The notes beneath the pieces were generated by a model. That model had not been told where the DNA came from, made no database searches, and saw only the letters and a list, made by a program, of their open reading frames with translations. Source: Gordonibacter urolithinfaciens (GTDB lineage: Bacteria; Actinomycetota; Coriobacteriia; Coriobacteriales; Eggerthellaceae). From it: DNA of 64,000 nucleotides. The stretch covers positions 62,001-126,000 of the forward strand of contig NZ_LT900217.1 of assembly GCF_900199375.1 (NCBI RefSeq), written 5' to 3'. The position numbers were made by a program, and so were the translations under genes. The number at the start of each line of letters is the position of its first letter. Positions within the stretch are counted from its first letter, which is position 1. Positions 48,890 to 57,676 of this stretch are shown piece by piece.

Positions 48890-50261
48890 GGGAGCCTCCT
48901 TCCGCCCCCGCCACGGTGGCAGCCTGCTCGCCGAACGTCCAGCCGGCCAGGCGGTCGGCGGCGATATCGATGTCCAGGTAGTCCTCGCGGCCGTCCATCA
49001 GGCGGCCGAAGGCGGTGAACAGGTAGTGCGCGTCTGTGGGCCCGGGCGAGGCCTCGGGATGGTATTGCACGCTGAACGCGGGGATGTCGAGGAAGGCGAC
49101 GCCCTCGGCCGTGCCGTCGTTGAGGTTCACGTGCGTGAGGCGGATGCGGCCGAAGCGCTCGTTGTCCACGACCGGCGCGATGCCGGAGCGCGCCCAGAAG
49201 CGCAGGTCGTCCTCGTGGCCCTTGAAGCCGCCCGAGAGCTCCGGCACGAGCGCGCCCAGGCTGGGGAACAGAAGGCCGAAGCCGTGGTTCTGCGCCGTGA
49301 TCTCCACGCGGCCCGTGAGCAGGTTCATCACGGGATGGTTGCCGCCGCGGTGGCCGAACTTGAGCTTCTCGATCCCGGCGCCGGCGGCCTTCGCGATCAT
49401 CTGGTGCCCAAGGCAGATGCCGAACACGGGCACCTCTCCCAGCAACTTCTCCACCTGGGAGTACGTGCCCTCCACGGCCTCGGGGTCACCGGGGCCGTTC
49501 GACAGGAACACGCCGTCGGGTTCCATGGCCAGCACCTCTTCCGCCGGCGTGTCCCACGGCACGACCGTGAGCTCGTAGCCCGAGCGCACGAGGTTCTGGA
49601 GGATGGAGCGCTTCGCGCCGCAGTCGTAGGCGACCACGCGGTGGCGCGCGGACGCGGCCGGCACGACGGCGAACGCATGGCTCGCGGGCAGGTCGCCCGC
49701 GCCCACGGCGTACGGCTCCGCGCACGACACCGTGGCGGCGAGGTTCTGCCCCACGAGGGGCTCGCTCGCTCGCACCTTCGCCAAGAGGCTCGCCTCGTCC
49801 ACGTCGACGGTCGAGAGCACCGCGCGCTGGGCGCCATGGTCGCGCACGTGGCGCACGAGCGCGCGGGTGTCCACGCCCTCCACGGCCACGACGCCGTGCT
49901 CGCGCAGGTAGTCGGGCAGGCTCTGCGCGCTGCGCCAGTTCGACGGCACCGCGCACATGTCGCGCACCACGAGGCCGCGCAGCGCGGGCTCTCCCGCCTG
50001 GGCGTCATCGGGGTTCACGCCGTAGTTGCCGATCTGCGGATACGTCATGGTGATTATCTGGCCGGCGTAGGACGGGTCGGTTATCACCTCGAGGTAGCCC
50101 TCGAGCGACGTGTTGAAGCAGATCTCGCCGTACACCTCGCCGGGCGCGCCGCACGCCGTGCCGCGGAACACCGCGCCGTCCTCCAGCACGAGCGCCGCCG
50201 GCCGGGGCGCGGGCTTCGACGTTCCCTCCAAGAGCTTGTTCGCTATCTCGCTCAAAATCAT
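48882..50261 (-). CDS. carA: Carbamoyl-phosphate synthase small subunit
   Basis: Glutaminase subunit. N-terminal CPSase_sm domain and a class I amidotransferase with Cys in FGICLGHQ and His in [11 protein letters not shown]. It is 459 residues against about 360-380 normally. The excess is an approximately 40-residue insert between AQNHGF and THVNLNDGT, plus about 20 N-terminal and 30 C-terminal residues. The ATG at 50261 abuts a GGAAGG site; a TTG two codons later would be better spaced. Regulated by the attenuator upstream. Confidence 0.95.
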
Positions 50262-50285
50262 CCTTCCGCTCGGGCAGCATATACG

Positions 50286-50314
50286 AAAAAACGCCTTCGT
50301 CGGGGACAAAGGCG
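50286..50314 (-). terminator. Attenuator terminator of the carAB leader
   Basis: The minus strand carries CGCCTT...AAGGCG (50314-50292) with an 11-base loop followed by TTTTTT, 25 bases before the carA ATG. This is a factor-independent terminator inside the leader. Confidence 0.85.
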
Positions 50315-50341
50315 CACGTTATCCTGGGAAAGCTATGCTGC

Positions 50342-50390
50342 GCACCTTGTCGGTCTCTCCGTACCGCCTTAAAGGTCGAGGATTAGTATA
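50342..50390 (-). promoter_or_regulatory. PyrR-binding (anti-antiterminator) site and carAB -10
   Basis: The leader RNA reads CCTTTAAGGC then GGTACGGAGAGACCGACAAG and G. It matches the PyrR binding loop (CNGAGAG between short pairing arms, ending AAGG). GACAAGGTGCGC can pair with GUGCGCCUUUGUC, the 5' half of the terminator region, as the competing antiterminator. A TATACT (50390-50385) gives a start near 50378. UMP-bound PyrR would favour termination. Confidence 0.78.
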
Positions 50391-50474
50391 CGACTTTTGC
50401 AGGGATTATGAGCGCGATTTGCATTATTTTCGGTGTTTCGGCAAGAAATATGCAGTTTCGCAAAAAGGAAGCAA

Positions 50475-50497
50475 GCGCGGGGCCGCCGGCCCCGCGC
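50475..50497 (-). terminator. Terminator of reductase module 1
   Basis: Perfect 10-bp stem GCGCGGGGCC/GGCCCCGCGC with a 3-base loop. On the minus strand it is followed by TTGCTTCCTTTTTGC. It closes the module 1 ABC-torD operon. Confidence 0.8.
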
Positions 50498-50514
50498 CTG
50501 TTGATCGGCACCTT

Positions 50515-51231
50515 CTAGCATCGGCGACCCGCAGCTGCGCAGAGCACCATTATGCCCCGATCGACCCCACCGCATCCGCGGCCAAAGCGGCCGTGCGGGC
50601 GTAGAGGTCGTCGGCGCCGGCAGCCAGCAGGCGGGCGGCCCTCGGCAGCCAGCAGGCGGGCGGCCCTCGGCAGCCACGCGTTCGCATGCTCGCGGGCGAA
50701 CTGGCGCAGCAGCTCCGACGCGCGCTCGGACGCCGCCGGGTCCTCCCCCGCCGCTTCGGCGGCCGCGCGAGCCAAAAACGCCATGAACGCGAGCTCGGCG
50801 GCCAGCGAGTCGGGGCGCAGGCTGCCCACGGCAGGGCCGAAGCCCGCGAGCGCCCGGTAGTCGAAGCCGACGGCCCGGTAGCACCTCAGCACGTGGTCGG
50901 CCCGGGCGCCCGAGACGGGCGCGTACCGCACACGGCCCTCCTCCTCGGCCGCGCCGCGCACGCTGCACTCGGAGAGCGGCACGTAGAGCGGGCCCGTCGG
51001 CACGAAGAAGCGCTCGCTGTAGCGCTGCCGCAGCGCCTCGTCGGCAACGACGCCGTCGAGGCGGCCGTCGCCAAGCGCCCGCGCCACGCGGGCCACGTCG
51101 TCCACGATCTGCGCGGAGGGCTCGTTCAGGAACGCCTCGGCGCAGGCCTCGGCGACGACGGCGAAGCCTTGCAGCTCTTCGGGCGAGCGCGCCTTCGGAG
51201 CATCCTTCATGATCGGCATCGGGTCAGCCAT
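50515..51231 (-). pseudogene. TorD-like chaperone, module 1, C-terminus frameshifted
   Basis: Cytosolic TorD/DmsD-family chaperone that would load the Mo cofactor and proofread the Tat signal of the catalytic subunit. Residues 1-195 match the module 2 copy almost exactly (PEELQGFAVVAEACAEAF, ERFFVPTGPLYVPLSECSV). A 25-bp tandem duplication (50618-50642 and 50643-50667) shifts the frame, so the last 25 residues (DLYARTAALAADAVGSI in the intact copy) are replaced by an Arg/Gly-rich tail. The N-terminal fold is complete, so partial function is possible. AGGGAGG precedes the ATG at 51231. Confidence 0.85.
50558..51186. repeat. Near-identical torD repeat, copy 1
   Basis: Matches 57685-58288 at all but five bases that I count, apart from one extra 25-bp tandem unit (629 versus 604 bp). 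Identity stops sharply at both ends, within the two torD genes. Confidence 0.9.
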
Positions 51232-51246
51232 ATTCCAGCCGCCTCC

Positions 51247-52107
51247 CTAGGCGAACATCGGCACGGCAGCCATGATGACGGCGTAGCGGAATGCGAAACC
51301 GCCCGTCAGGATGCACACGGCCTCGGCGACGCCAAACCAGCTGGGAGCCGCCTCGCCCTTGCGGGTACGCACGAGGGCCAGGGCAAACGGCGCCGCGAGG
51401 CCCACAGCCACGACCCCGCCCCAGAACACGACGGCATTGCTGCCGGTGAGTAGGTTCGCTACCGACTGGATCGCGTACGGAGCCGCACTGCCCGTCGTAG
51501 CGGACACCACCACCAGAAGCGCCACAAGCGCCACTACCTCGAGCACGGGCAGGACGAGCGCCACCTTGCCCGTCCAAGCAGGCAGCGCCGTGCCGCTCGG
51601 CAGCGTAAAGCGAGCTGCCAGCGCGTAGGCGGCGTAGCCCGTGTAGGCTGCCGACACCACGAACGCCACCGGCAGCACGGCCAGGTTCCACAGCGGGAAC
51701 GCCGGCGCGGTGCTCAGGAGCACGCCCGTGTACAGCGACACGCCCACGCCCAACACGGCCGTCACCACCTCCAGCGCGCGCGGCACGTTGCGCTTCAGCA
51801 CCAGCAGCACGCCACAGACGAACGCACCCACCAAAAACAGGCTGATGAGCACCACGCCCCAGGTCATGACAGACCCGAAGTTGCCCAGCAGGTTGAAGTA
51901 GCGCAGCGGGTTCAACAGACCCCCGCGCGCGTCGACCGCCAAGATGAGCGCGCCGAGCGCCACGGCGACGAACGCCACCGCCACGCCCGCGAGCTTTGCT
52001 TTCCTCGACGCATCATCCCTGCCTGCAGCCAGCACCGCGAACACGAACGTCCACGCGCCCATGCCGGCGAAGAACAAGTCGCAGGCGACTATGCCGTCCC
52101 AAACCAT
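51247..52107 (-). CDS. NrfD/DmsC-like membrane anchor subunit, module 1
   Basis: 286 residues, about eight membrane helices, from MVWDGIVACDLFFAGMGAW. Quinol-interacting anchor of a Mo oxidoreductase (PsrC/NrfD family). NPLRYFNLLGNFGSVMTWGV is the conserved loop region. Its ATG directly follows the subunit B stop (TAAATG). Confidence 0.9.
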   Translation of the reverse strand: MVWDGIVACDLFFAGMGAWTFVFAVLAAGRDDASRKAKLAGVAVAFVAVALGALILAVDARGGLLNPLRYFNLLGNFGSVMTWGVVLISLFLVGAFVCGVLLVLKRNVPRALEVVTAVLGVGVSLYTGVLLSTAPAFPLWNLAVLPVAFVVSAAYTGYAAYALAARFTLPSGTALPAWTGKVALVLPVLEVVALVALLVVVSATTGSAAPYAIQSVANLLTGSNAVVFWGGVVAVGLAAPFALALVRTRKGEAAPSWFGVAEAVCILTGGFAFRYAVIMAAVPMFA

Positions 52108-52737
52108 TTACTGCCTCCCCTCGTAGGGCGTCTTCACGTTGCCGCCCTTATGCACGGCGCTCACGCGCTCCATGCCCATCATCTTGTCCAAGCCCAGGTA
52201 GTGTACCGACGGGTTCATGCCCATATCGGCGAAGAGCACCTGGGCGTCGTCCGCCTCGGCAAGCCGTTTGGATACGTCGCTCTCCGGATCGTTCAAGTCG
52301 CCGAACAGGCGCGCGTGGGTGACGCACGTTCCTGCGCAAGCGGGCAGCAGGCCGTTTGCCGTGCGGTGGTGGCAGAACGTGCACTTGTGCACATCGCCCG
52401 TCTCGTCGTTGGTGTAGCGCACGCCGAAGGGACAGGCGGCCATGCAGTATTTGCAGCCGATGCACTTGCTCACGTCGATCTGCACCGTGCCGTCGTCGGC
52501 AACGTAGCTGGCGCCGGTCGGGCACACGCTCACGCACGCCGGGTTCTCGCAGTGGTTGCACAGCTTGGGCAAATTGGCGCGGCTGATGCGTCCGCCGTCG
52601 TCAACATCCCAGCTCTCCACCCACGTGTTGAATTTGGTGAGGGGTACGTCGTTCTCCTGCTTGCAGGCCACCGCGCACGCATTGCAGCCGATGCAGAGCG
52701 CGAGGTCAACGACCGTGCCCAATCTCTGTTTGCTCAT
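52108..52737 (-). CDS. Four-cluster ferredoxin subunit, module 1
   Basis: 209 residues with four [4Fe-4S] Cys groups: CIGCNACAVACK, CNHCENPACVSVCP, CIGCKYCMAACP and CTFCHHR...CAGTC. Moves electrons between anchor and catalytic subunit (DmsB/PsrB type). AAGGAGG overlaps the end of the catalytic gene. Confidence 0.95.
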   Translation of the reverse strand: MSKQRLGTVVDLALCIGCNACAVACKQENDVPLTKFNTWVESWDVDDGGRISRANLPKLCNHCENPACVSVCPTGASYVADDGTVQIDVSKCIGCKYCMAACPFGVRYTNDETGDVHKCTFCHHRTANGLLPACAGTCVTHARLFGDLNDPESDVSKRLAEADDAQVLFADMGMNPSVHYLGLDKMMGMERVSAVHKGGNVKTPYEGRQ

Positions 52738-52749
52738 GGTAGGTCCTCC

Positions 52750-55700
52750 TTACGCTTTCTCGATCTTGAACATGCCGCCGGAGCGCCCGGGGCACGAGGC
52801 GTCGTTGTCGGCGATGATGCCCATCACGCCGTCCACCGTGACGGTGGGGTCAAGCATCGTGGTGACGAAGGTGCCGGTGGCGATGGCGGGATTGCCCTTC
52901 ACCAGCGTGCCATCCACCTCGACATCCTGGGCGCCGTAGGCTCGGTGCCCGTAGCCAAACGACGAGCTGAACGCGCCCTTCACCTGACCAGCGCGCACCA
53001 TGGCCTCGCCCGTGCTCACATCTCCCAAGGGGTTCGTGATCTTCACCGTGTCGCCGTCGGCAATGCCGAGGGCGGCGGCGTCCTCCTCGTTGATCTCAAC
53101 GTAGTTGTGATCGCACAAATCGCGCATGATGGGGCTGTTCGCCAGCATCGACACCGAGCGGAAACGGGGCTTGTGCTCAGAGGCCGTGAAGGGGAATTCC
53201 TCGGTCGAGAACCGGTCGGTCATGCGCGACAGGTCGCTGAACGTCTGGGGACGGTAGTGCAGCGTGCCGGGCAGACGCTCGCCGGAATAGCAGTTCTTCG
53301 TCAGCGCGCGCTTCTCGCTGTACACGAAGGCACAGTAGTTGTCCTTGTACCACTTGCTACGGCCACCGTCGCCGTAGATATAGGACATGGGCCAGTAGCG
53401 CCCGCCGCGCGAGAGCACGCTCTGCACCTTCGGCCACTCCGCCTCCGACACTGCGGCCGAAAACGCCTCGGGCAGCTCGTCGAGGCCCTGCAGGCGCGCT
53501 TCCTCGGCGGAGAGGTCCTCCACCGGCGTCTCGCCGTAGGCAAGGTTCGCCACCGCTTTCAAGTAATAGTCACACGCGTCGTTGAGCGGCCAGGCGTTGC
53601 CGTCGACATCCTTGATAGCGCCCTCTCCCCAACCGGGCAGCTCGCATGCCTTGGCCACATCTGTGAGGAATGCCTCCCAGCTGGCATGGCGTCCGTCGGC
53701 CAACTCGATGCTCTCAGGCACCTTCACCTGCCAGCGCACCGTGGAGCCGTAGCCGGTGAAGGCGGTGCCCACCTGGGGCACGCCGAAGCTCTCGTACTGG
53801 CTCACATCGGGCACGATGTAGTCGGCGTACTGAGTGCCCTCGCCCACCACCAGGTCGCATGCGATGTGCAGCGGCACGTACTCCGGGTCCTTGAAGCGCT
53901 CGATCACTTCGTCGCGCATGGCACCCGGCGTGGCCTGCAGCACGTTGTTCATCCACGTGGTGAGGATCTTCGCCTGATAGGGATAGCGGTTGACGATAGA
54001 CATGAGCGTCTGTGCGTCGGAAAGCGGCGCGTTGGGATACCAAGGCAGCGCAGGGGTGGGATCCTTCTCGCCGGCCGCCACGCGATTCTTGTACTCGGCC
54101 GTGGTCTCCCACGCCTTACCGGTACGGGAGATGGCGGCGGCGTTCTTGGCCGACACGTCGGGCTTGCCCGCAATGTCGCCCAGCTTGTAGCGGGCGCCGT
54201 TGCCCATGGCCACGGGCGTCATGCTGTACGGCACGTTGCCGCCGGTCATCTGGTTCGATCCGATGAGGGCGCGCAGTGCCACCGTGCCCATGGAGGCGTC
54301 CAAACCGTTGACCGCGATGCAGGAGCCGCCGTTGGCCCAGATGCTCGTCTTCACGCCATGGTCGGTGTACTCGTACGCGATGCGCTCAAGCTCATCTACC
54401 GGGATGCCCGTGATCTCGGCGTACTCGTCCATGGTGTAGGCGCTCACCGTGTCTTTGAGCATGAGGAAGCCCGTGCGCACCTTCACGCCGTTGACCTCGC
54501 CCTCGTACTCGAGCACGCCCGCGGCGCTCTGCGAATGCGCGCTGGGCGCGTTCGTGGCTGCGTCGATGACCACGTACTGCTCGACAGGCTTGCCGGTCTT
54601 ATCCTTGACGTCCGGCACCTCAATGCCGGCGTCCGCCGCGCGCATGAGCTTGCGGAAGTTCGGATGGGACTCGTCCACGATAACCAAGTAGCTGGCGTTC
54701 GTGTGCGACGCGTAGCCACCCGCCACCGCCGCCTCCTGGTTCGGAAACGCGAGGAACTGCGCGTTGTGGCGCTTGTTGTCGATAATGCTGCGCGTGAGGG
54801 CCGAGGCGAACGCGCCGTTCGTGGCCGGCTTGATAGGCACCCAGTTGATGCCGGGAATGGTGGGCGTGACCGCACCGTTTGCAAGCGTGGGATCGATGAC
54901 GTCGATCTTGAGCTTGCCGGCAGCAAGGTTTTTCGTGGTGCGCTTGGCCGAGCTCTGGAAGTTGATGCCACTCGCACCAGGGAAGCCACCGAACCACAGC
55001 GCGTACTCGGCCTCTTCCGGGTCGGGCATCATAGTGTTCACGGCTTCTTGCAGAAGCGATCCGGCCCCGTTGGCACCAGCGCAGCTCGACACGTGGCCGT
55101 ACTGGTTGAGCGTGCCGAACGTGGCGGCAAAGCGGCTGCTGAACGCACCGCGGCCGTCGGCGCGACCGCCGAGCATGACAAGCTGGTTCGACACGGGGCC
55201 GAGGTCGGGCTGTTCGGGGTTCATGGGCGTCTTGGTATCGCAGAGAGCCTTGAAGCCCTCGATGTCGCGATCCTCACCAATCTCGGCGAACAGCTTGCCG
55301 CCCTCCGTAACTTCTTTAATAAGCTGGTCCCAGCCGATGGCCTTCCATTTGCCCTCACCGCGGGCACCGGCGCGCTTGAGCGGCACGGTGATACGGTCGG
55401 GCTGGCTCACGGCGTCGAGCGTGCCGTTGCCGCGGCCGCACACAGTGCCGTGCAGTTGGTTACCCTTGCCGTGTGCGTAGCTCATCGAGCGGTACGCTTC
55501 CTCGAGCGGCTCCTCGTGATTCAAGTACGGATACGCGCACGCAGGGTTGTAAGGGTTGCCACCCACACCCAGCACGCGCCCGGTGGCACGATCGAGCTTC
55601 ACGCGGTTGCCACACGAGCTGTAGCAGCCCACGCAACCCGAGTAGCGCACGATAACGTCCTCATTGACAGCCACGTCGCCGGTCTTGGGATCAACCTTTG

Positions 55701-55857
55701 CCTCGATGGGCTTACCGGTTGCCGGTGCCGGAAACGCGGTGTCTGCCGCGATGGCTGCCGAAGCCTGCGATCCTAGGCCCACGCCTGCGAGCGAGAGCGC
55801 GCCAAGCGCACCCATCGCCCCGACGAACGTGCGTCGATCTATGTTCATTTCCCCCAT
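52750..55857 (-). CDS. Tat-exported molybdopterin reductase catalytic subunit, module 1 (Cys form)
   Basis: 1035 residues. The Tat signal (NIDRRTFVGAMGALGALSLA, Arg8-Arg9) sends the folded enzyme across the membrane. An N-terminal [4Fe-4S] site (C75, C78, C82, C140: CVGCYSSCGN and GTVCGRGNG) precedes the molybdopterin domains. Cys259 in YGHVSSCAGANGAG is at the place of the metal ligand, so it belongs to the Cys-ligated TtrA/PsrA/ArrA-like branch rather than to Ser-type DMSO reductases. The substrate cannot be read from sequence: S-oxides, tetrathionate-like anions or, given the Eggerthella setting, plant or host phenolics dehydroxylated by related enzymes. AGGAGGAGGA precedes the ATG at 55857. 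Confidence 0.93.
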   Translation of the reverse strand: MGEMNIDRRTFVGAMGALGALSLAGVGLGSQASAAIAADTAFPAPATGKPIEAKVDPKTGDVAVNEDVIVRYSGCVGCYSSCGNRVKLDRATGRVLGVGGNPYNPACAYPYLNHEEPLEEAYRSMSYAHGKGNQLHGTVCGRGNGTLDAVSQPDRITVPLKRAGARGEGKWKAIGWDQLIKEVTEGGKLFAEIGEDRDIEGFKALCDTKTPMNPEQPDLGPVSNQLVMLGGRADGRGAFSSRFAATFGTLNQYGHVSSCAGANGAGSLLQEAVNTMMPDPEEAEYALWFGGFPGASGINFQSSAKRTTKNLAAGKLKIDVIDPTLANGAVTPTIPGINWVPIKPATNGAFASALTRSIIDNKRHNAQFLAFPNQEAAVAGGYASHTNASYLVIVDESHPNFRKLMRAADAGIEVPDVKDKTGKPVEQYVVIDAATNAPSAHSQSAAGVLEYEGEVNGVKVRTGFLMLKDTVSAYTMDEYAEITGIPVDELERIAYEYTDHGVKTSIWANGGSCIAVNGLDASMGTVALRALIGSNQMTGGNVPYSMTPVAMGNGARYKLGDIAGKPDVSAKNAAAISRTGKAWETTAEYKNRVAAGEKDPTPALPWYPNAPLSDAQTLMSIVNRYPYQAKILTTWMNNVLQATPGAMRDEVIERFKDPEYVPLHIACDLVVGEGTQYADYIVPDVSQYESFGVPQVGTAFTGYGSTVRWQVKVPESIELADGRHASWEAFLTDVAKACELPGWGEGAIKDVDGNAWPLNDACDYYLKAVANLAYGETPVEDLSAEEARLQGLDELPEAFSAAVSEAEWPKVQSVLSRGGRYWPMSYIYGDGGRSKWYKDNYCAFVYSEKRALTKNCYSGERLPGTLHYRPQTFSDLSRMTDRFSTEEFPFTASEHKPRFRSVSMLANSPIMRDLCDHNYVEINEEDAAALGIADGDTVKITNPLGDVSTGEAMVRAGQVKGAFSSSFGYGHRAYGAQDVEVDGTLVKGNPAIATGTFVTTMLDPTVTVDGVMGIIADNDASCPGRSGGMFKIEKA

Positions 55858-55925
55858 TCTTCCTCCTCCTAAGATATTCGGGGTTTTCCAAGCGCAGATT
55901 CTAGGAGAGCAGAAAAGCGGGCACA

Positions 55926-56011
55926 TCACCTAGTCGAGGGATATTGATGCGGACAAGCCGTGTTTTCTGCCTCACCTGATCGAGTGATATTTACATCGCA
56001 CCTGTTCAGAC
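55926..56011. promoter_or_regulatory. Three-box operator array, module 1
   Basis: Boxes TCACCTAGTCGAGGGAT (55926-55942), TCACCTGATCGAGTGAT (55972-55988) and the half-site GCACCTGTTCAGAC (55998-56011) lie in the divergent gap. Start-to-start spacings are 46 and 26 bp. The same array, with 45 and 27 bp, precedes module 2. Confidence 0.75.
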
Positions 56012-56047
56012 AATCATTACCCTCATTGTCAGACAATGGTTCCCGTC

Positions 56048-56074
56048 AGGGCACCGGGGCCGGTGCCCTATAAT
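56048..56074 (+). promoter_or_regulatory. luxR1 promoter with embedded palindrome
   Basis: TATAAT (56069-56074) lies 17 bases before the ATG. It abuts a perfect palindrome AGGGCACCGG-GG-CCGGTGCCCT (56048-56069) in the spacer region, a likely repressor or activator site, or a start-site hairpin. A GACAAT...ATTGTC pair lies further upstream. Confidence 0.55.
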
Positions 56075-56091
56075 CTTCGCCGGGAGGAAAC

Positions 56092-57606
56092 ATGAGAGAA
56101 TACTGCGTCCGCTACAAATCGCTCTACTTGCGTGAGACCCTCGGTTTCGCGCTCTTTCTCGCTTGGGTGTTCTGCAGCCTGTTCGGCTGCGGCCTGGCGA
56201 GTTACGAGAATTCGCCCGTCGGCGTGACAACCGTGTACAATCTGGAGCACGTGTGGATGGTCAGCGGACTGTTCGAGGCGCTCGGAGGCCTGGCGGGGAT
56301 CGTGGCAGCTCGGTTCCACCCGGCGCCCGACCGGCTGCTGCACGGCCGCACGGTCGGGGTGCTGGCGCTCCTGTGCGCCGTGGCGGGCAACTACGTTACC
56401 ATGGTGGCCTGGGCCGACTTTCCCGGCCTATTCTGGCAGCTCTACCCTGTGGGAGGTGCGCTCACCGGCCTCGCCATCGCACTGTTCGTGGCGCTGTGGG
56501 GCGCACGGCTCGGTTCCTACGACGAGGCGTACACGGAGTTCGCCGTGCCGCTTTCGTTCACGCTCGCCTTCGCGCTGTACTTCGTGCTGCTGCTGACGAA
56601 ACAGGGGCACGAGCCCTTCTTCATAGCGCTTGCCGTCATGATAGCCGCCTCGGCATTCTTCGCGGTGCGCGAGCGCGCGGACTCGGCCGCGCCGGCCTGC
56701 ACGGCGCGGCGGGATGCTCCGTGGACGGACGGGCGGCAGGGTCTGCTCTCGTTCGCAGTGCTCGTGGTGGTGTCGTGGGTGCAGGTGGCCTTCTTCCGCA
56801 TCATCTCCACGCCCGAGCTCACCGGCGACCGCTTCACACACTACCTGCTGCCCTTCTCGTTCGCCTGCGTGCTCTCGCTCGTCATGTTCCTGCTGTGCCT
56901 GAGGATGTCGCGTTACCTGAACATCTCGCTGGCTTACCGCTGGAGTCTGCCGTTGTTCATGCTGAGCTATCTGCCCCTGTTCGCCGACTACGGCAATCCC
57001 GAGCTGCGCATGCTGGCCTACGCCATCAACTTCCTGGGCATGTTCGGCGTGCAGTTCGGCTGCTGGATAGGCATCTGCAAGCACCTGCACCGCTCGAACG
57101 GCGGCGCGCTGCGGCTGTTCGGCACCTATGCGCTGGCCGAGGGGATCGGCATCTTTGCCGGCTGCATCATCGGGCTGTACGTGATGGGATCGATGGACGA
57201 GCACGGCATGATGCAGGTGTCCATCGGGCTCATGGCCGCCGTCATATTCGCTGCTATGGTCACTGGGTTCAATCCCACTTGGGTGTTCAGCCGCCCGAGC
57301 GAGAGGCATGCGACGCAGGGTTCAGACCCCCTTGAGGGCACATCCGGCGCAGGCAGGCCGGACGCGCCGCCCTGCCTGCAAGAAGCTCGGACGCTGCAGG
57401 CGGCCTACGGACTCACGAATCGCGAGACGGACGTAGCCGTGCTGCTGCTGGAAGGCCGCAGCAGGCCGTTCATCCGCGACGAGCTCGTGGTGTCCATCAA
57501 CACGGTGAGCACGCACGTGCGCAGCATCTTCGCGAAGTGCGGCGTGCATTCCCAGCAGGAGCTCATGGTGCTCGCGCGCAATGCCCGCAGCGCCAACGAG
57601 GACTGA
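56092..57606 (+). CDS. Membrane-bound LuxR-family regulator, module 1
   Basis: 504 residues. Residues 1-400 form about 12 membrane helices in an MFS-like pattern (LGFALFLAWVFCSLFGCGL, VPLSFTLAFALYFVLLLTK). A linker and then a C-terminal LuxR HTH (LTNRETDVAVLLLEGRSR, INTVSTHVRSIFAKCGV) follow. In Eggerthella this architecture sits beside Mo-enzyme operons and acts as a substrate-responsive activator (established for catechol dehydroxylases). It is divergent from module 1, which it probably controls. GGGAGG precedes the ATG. Confidence 0.92.
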   Translation: MREYCVRYKSLYLRETLGFALFLAWVFCSLFGCGLASYENSPVGVTTVYNLEHVWMVSGLFEALGGLAGIVAARFHPAPDRLLHGRTVGVLALLCAVAGNYVTMVAWADFPGLFWQLYPVGGALTGLAIALFVALWGARLGSYDEAYTEFAVPLSFTLAFALYFVLLLTKQGHEPFFIALAVMIAASAFFAVRERADSAAPACTARRDAPWTDGRQGLLSFAVLVVVSWVQVAFFRIISTPELTGDRFTHYLLPFSFACVLSLVMFLLCLRMSRYLNISLAYRWSLPLFMLSYLPLFADYGNPELRMLAYAINFLGMFGVQFGCWIGICKHLHRSNGGALRLFGTYALAEGIGIFAGCIIGLYVMGSMDEHGMMQVSIGLMAAVIFAAMVTGFNPTWVFSRPSERHATQGSDPLEGTSGAGRPDAPPCLQEARTLQAAYGLTNRETDVAVLLLEGRSRPFIRDELVVSINTVSTHVRSIFAKCGVHSQQELMVLARNARSANED

Positions 57607-57676
57607 GCTCCCTTCCCCTTGGCTACCTGCCATCACGCGGCGAGCCGCCGGCAGGGATCCTTTCGCGAGGGACGGC

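Noticed and set aside
52150-55776. 1208-codon plus-strand open frame over the module 1 catalytic gene
   Set aside because: Antisense shadow; the minus strand encodes a clear Tat-exported reductase. Very long but without domains.
52750-55857. Annotation as DMSO reductase DmsA
   Set aside because: The predicted metal ligand is Cys, not Ser, and the length (over 1000 residues) fits TtrA/PsrA/ArrA-like enzymes better; substrate left open.
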